From assembly GCA_002633005.1 (NCBI GenBank), contig NMRA01000608.1, positions 29,067-72,459 of the forward strand: 43,393 nucleotides of DNA, given 5' to 3'. The stretch's first letter is position 1, and each line of letters starts with the position of its first letter. Source of the DNA: Phoronis australis (Eukaryota; Phoronida; Phoronidae). Shown piece by piece: positions 40,893 to 43,393 of the stretch. Made by a program: the position numbers and the translations under genes. The notes under the pieces are model-generated. The model was given only the letters and a program-made list of their open reading frames with translations. It made no database searches and was not told the origin of the DNA.

Positions 40893-41594
40893 ATGGATTT
40901 CAAAAGTTACAGTAAATGTTTTGAAATGTCGGTAGCTTCAATTCTAGAATGTGGATCTGGAATTTGGGGATACTCTCAGTACTCCAAATGCGAAATGATC
41001 AGAACGAGAGCACTACGTATATTTTATGGGTCCACAAGTATGTTGCCAATGCAGTACTTTATGGCGACTCGGGATGGCCAAATTCTCACTACAAACAACA
41101 CGAAAGTATGCTAAGGCTCTGGAATCGTTTAGTTCTAATGGATGAAAGCAGAATTGCAAAAAAGTCTTTTTGTGGGACCTTAAACATCGGAACTCCTGCA
41201 ATTGGTCAAGTTCAATATTTAAAATTATGAAGAAATGCAATTTTTTAGAAAATTTCAGGAACAAGTAAATTTTATCTCTCGAAAACTTCGAAACATTCAG
41301 GTTCCAGTTAGAAGAGTTAAACTGATAAAAATAATCACTGAGAAACCAAAACTGTGCTTATACAGATCTGTTAAGAATGACTATTGCGTAGAAGAGTATT
41401 TACGTCTGCCGGTGTCTCAGAGGTCCGCTATAGCTCGATTGAAAGCAGGTTTTCTACCATTAGAGGTTGAGGTGAGGAATGAACGGATTTGTCGTGTTTG
41501 TAAAAACGGAATTGAAGATGAAGTTCATTTCATCTTCAATTCAATACTCATATTCCACCATTTTTATATGGGATTCTCAAATATTCCAAAATAA
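40893..41594 (+). pseudogene. LINE ORF2 C-terminal region
   Basis: Overlapping frames give ECGSGIWGYSQYSKCEMI, RALRIFYG, then HESMLRLWNRLVLMDESRI and, in 41235-41594, EYLRLPVSQRSAIARLKAGF and CRVCKNGIEDEVHFIFNSI. The last is a C-x2-C plus H motif of LINE C-termini, where the usual final Cys is replaced. Frame changes at about 41100 and 41230. Confidence 0.8.
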
Positions 41595-41811
41595 CTTGAA
41601 AGGTCTAGCGAAATTCATTTAAGACGCTTTGCAGGTTAGAAGTAATTATTTGTTTGTAAACTAGTCTGAAGTGGTCATATTTGAGTGTGCAATATGTTAT
41701 GTCATGGTTTAATTGTTATTAGGCGACTGAGTAAGCCCATTGAGGTTGGAGGTGTGGTGAATATTATGTCTTTGAGATTGTATTTACTGGCACCCTTATG
41801 TCATTATAATA

Positions 41812-41841
41812 AATAAATAAATAATGATAATAATAATAATA

Positions 41842-41891
<50 letters not shown>

Positions 41892-41919
41892 TCAATATTG
41901 TTAATAATAATAATAATAC
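41812..41919. repeat. (TAA)n microsatellite forming the LINE tail
   Basis: AAT/TAA repeats follow directly on the LINE 3' UTR. Interruptions near 41844 and 41891 suggest age. It produces a spurious Leu-rich minus-strand frame. Confidence 0.9.
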
Positions 41920-42236
41920 ACTATGAATAACACACCGGTTAAATGGGCCAGATGTGTGTTTATTGTACATGTATGTGCTTCAAACACGCGGCTATTAAAC
42001 ATTACTGCAGAAACAAATTAGTTGCTGCTACACCAATTGCATGACAAAGCTAAAAATCGTTCATAGTCCGCCATTTTTTCTCTTTGGTATAAAGCTAACC
42101 AATGACTGCCGAGGTTACATCAACCAGTGATAAAACGCATGCTACTGAATGATACCTGCGCCGTGTGATCTCTACACGCAGAGAATCAGCGTGATATTGA
42201 TAGTGCATAATTTTTTATTTTTACAATGCCTTAATG
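41920..42236. other. Intergenic, unassigned
   Basis: Nothing recognised. Confidence 0.4.
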
Positions 42237-42382
42237 CATGGGCGGCGCACCATAGGGGGCTGGGGAGCTATAGCCCCCACTATTTTCAGGGCTAGGTCGC
42301 ACATGGTCTATAGGCGGTGCACCACAGGGGGCTGAGGGGCTTTAGCCGCTCCCCCACTTTTTTCAGTGCTGCGCCGCCCATG
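42237..42382. mobile_element. 146-bp CATGGGCGGCGCAC inverted-repeat element (complete copy)
   Basis: The left end CATGGGCGGCGCACCATAG and right end GTGCTGCGCCGCCCATG are imperfect inverted repeats of about 17 bp. The interior has two copies of a block of the type TATAGCCCCCAC-TATTTTCAG / TTAGCCGCTCCCCCACTTTTTTCAG. The same family occurs, interrupted, in both copies of the 1.2-kb duplication. ATGCAT flanks it on the left, and a similar GAATGCAT lies 18 bp to the right, so a target duplication is uncertain. Confidence 0.7.
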
Positions 42383-43357
42383 TAATGGTGTTGAATGCAT
42401 TTAGAAGAACTGGCCTCATCTGAGTTGAACAGAAAATAAATTAATTGTAACACTATAAAGTTTCGAAAATAAATAAAGCAATAACAGGACGCCCTAAGAA
42501 TTAAGCTTTTTCGAAAAGCTTTGCACCGTTGGTGATCTGGTTGGTTCATGCACTTACGGCGGGAAAATGATAGACCCAGTTATTGTGCACGTGTGAACTG
42601 TAGCACGTTCTTTATCTTATTTTTATTTGGCCAATCTGTTGATACAGCAAACTTTCTTATGCCCTTTCTGATTTTACCGCAACTTGAGCTTGTTGGGTTC
42701 TACCATATTGGGGTTGGCAAAGGGACCCACATGGTGCTTACTCGAATGGCCTTCATTTTAGCGGCTATTTCAAATTGTATAGGTGAAGTAAATAAACAAA
42801 GTGGATGCTTATCATCCCCGGGATTTCATCGTTAATATTTTTTCCTGGTGCACAAGTTTTCTTTGGCCATGAACTGTCACATTTGTAAGGCAGAAGTGTT
42901 TCGATGAACTTCTAGGTCTGTGGCGTTTTTATACCTGACCAAACTTCAAAAACGGGGCCCTTGTTTTAACCAGGTGTTGAATTGGGTTTAGTTTGTGTAG
43001 ACGTTTCTCTGCGCTGCGAGTTTTTATAAAAATGGGCTTGCCTGTAGCAAACTACGGTAAATTCATAAAAGATTAAGCCTACGTGCAGTGCAACTGAAGC
43101 CTATACAAAGTGAAAATCTGCAATCCAAGCCGCTGGATCTGAGTTGACATCTCACATAAATATCAAAACTATGGAAATGCCACATAAAAGGATTCTATGA
43201 AATTGAAAAAAAAACATGTCAGCGCCACGTCCCCACCACCCCCGTTACCTTGTTTGCTTGTAATGCGATGCAATATCTCACGAGTTTTTGTGCGAGTTTT
43301 CGCGAGGTTACCTTAGCAGAACCAGTCCACTATTTCAGAAAGACCATACTTAGAATC
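42383..43357. other. Right flank, no gene recognised
   Basis: The frame 42548-42835 (95 codons) contains a hydrophobic stretch but no recognisable domain, and no partner exons were found. Confidence 0.35.
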
Positions 43358-43393
43358 CAGGGGCAGATACATGATTTTGAGCTGAGGGGGGGG
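43358..43393 (+). mobile_element. Left end of a CAGGGGC-type short element, cut by the window
   Basis: CAGGGGCAGATACATGATTT followed by TGAG and a G-run resembles the ends of short G-rich inverted-repeat elements common in invertebrate genomes. Its right end lies outside the window. Confidence 0.4.

Larger units (their letters stand above)
38005..41811 (+). mobile_element. Nearly full-length LINE (ORF1 C-terminus, APE endonuclease, RT, 3' end with TAA tail)
   Basis: Order on +: ORF1 C-terminal segment (38028-38324), AP-like endonuclease (about 38330-39030), linker (39040-39880), RT (39880-40860), C-terminal region (40890-41595) and 3' UTR ending in TCATTATAATAAATAAATAA and a TAA/AAT microsatellite. 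ORF2 would be about 1,000-1,100 residues when intact, in keeping with CR1/jockey-type LINEs. Frameshifts and stops occur throughout (for example TGA 38977, TAG 40327). It follows the Gypsy fragment and probably postdates it, although no nesting proves this. Confidence 0.87.

Noticed and set aside
41764-41970. Poly-leucine minus-strand protein
   Set aside because: It is the translation of the TAA/AAT microsatellite.

Overview
This window is animal nuclear DNA: AT-rich, mostly non-coding and crowded with decayed transposable elements. It carries GT-AG introns, several LINE lineages, THAP-type TTAA-target DNA transposons, a Gypsy LTR element and many short inverted-repeat elements. That mix, with heavy microsatellite content, fits an invertebrate, probably marine; I cannot fix the phylum from sequence alone. 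I see no tRNA, rRNA or CRISPR locus.

The one convincing host gene is on the + strand and is split into five exons too small to stand out individually (10194-10239, 18665-18800, 19622-19746, 20427-20568, 26590-26806). The exons join in frame through canonical splice sites into a 221-residue protein. It has an N-terminal signal peptide split by intron 1, twelve cysteines after it (exactly three per exon in exons 2-5), and a hydrophobic C-terminal tail like a GPI-attachment signal. Intron phases run 1, 2, 1, 2, and exons 3 and 5 share a Cys-rich motif, so the protein looks like a duplicated six-cysteine module. I do not recognise the family with confidence. Its large introns 1 (8.4 kb) and 4 (6.0 kb) are filled with repeats, including an antisense LINE in intron 4.

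Upstream of the gene (1-10193) are a 0.25 kb repeat arm with an inverted partner at 13.1-13.3 kb, a 5'-truncated LINE (+, 4.1-5.6 kb), a LINE C-terminal fragment (-, 5.6-6.05 kb) and another LINE (-, 6.06-7.69 kb) interrupted by a THAP/TTAA transposon remnant. Downstream are a 1.2-kb sequence present twice in tandem with the only ambiguous base (n, 28735) exactly at the junction, a second THAP/TTAA element (31026-32228), a minus-strand Gypsy pol/gag remnant (35697-37580) abutting a 714-bp LTR (34983-35696), and a nearly full-length LINE (+, about 38.0-41.8 kb) ending in a TAA microsatellite. Short inverted-repeat elements end the window.

The best leads are: the unannotated Cys-rich split gene and its exon-duplication logic; the LTR whose U3 has four clustered heat-shock-element matches just upstream of a TATA box; the two THAP/TTAA elements sharing the same internal rearrangement; and the n-bridged duplication, which probably reflects an assembly join.
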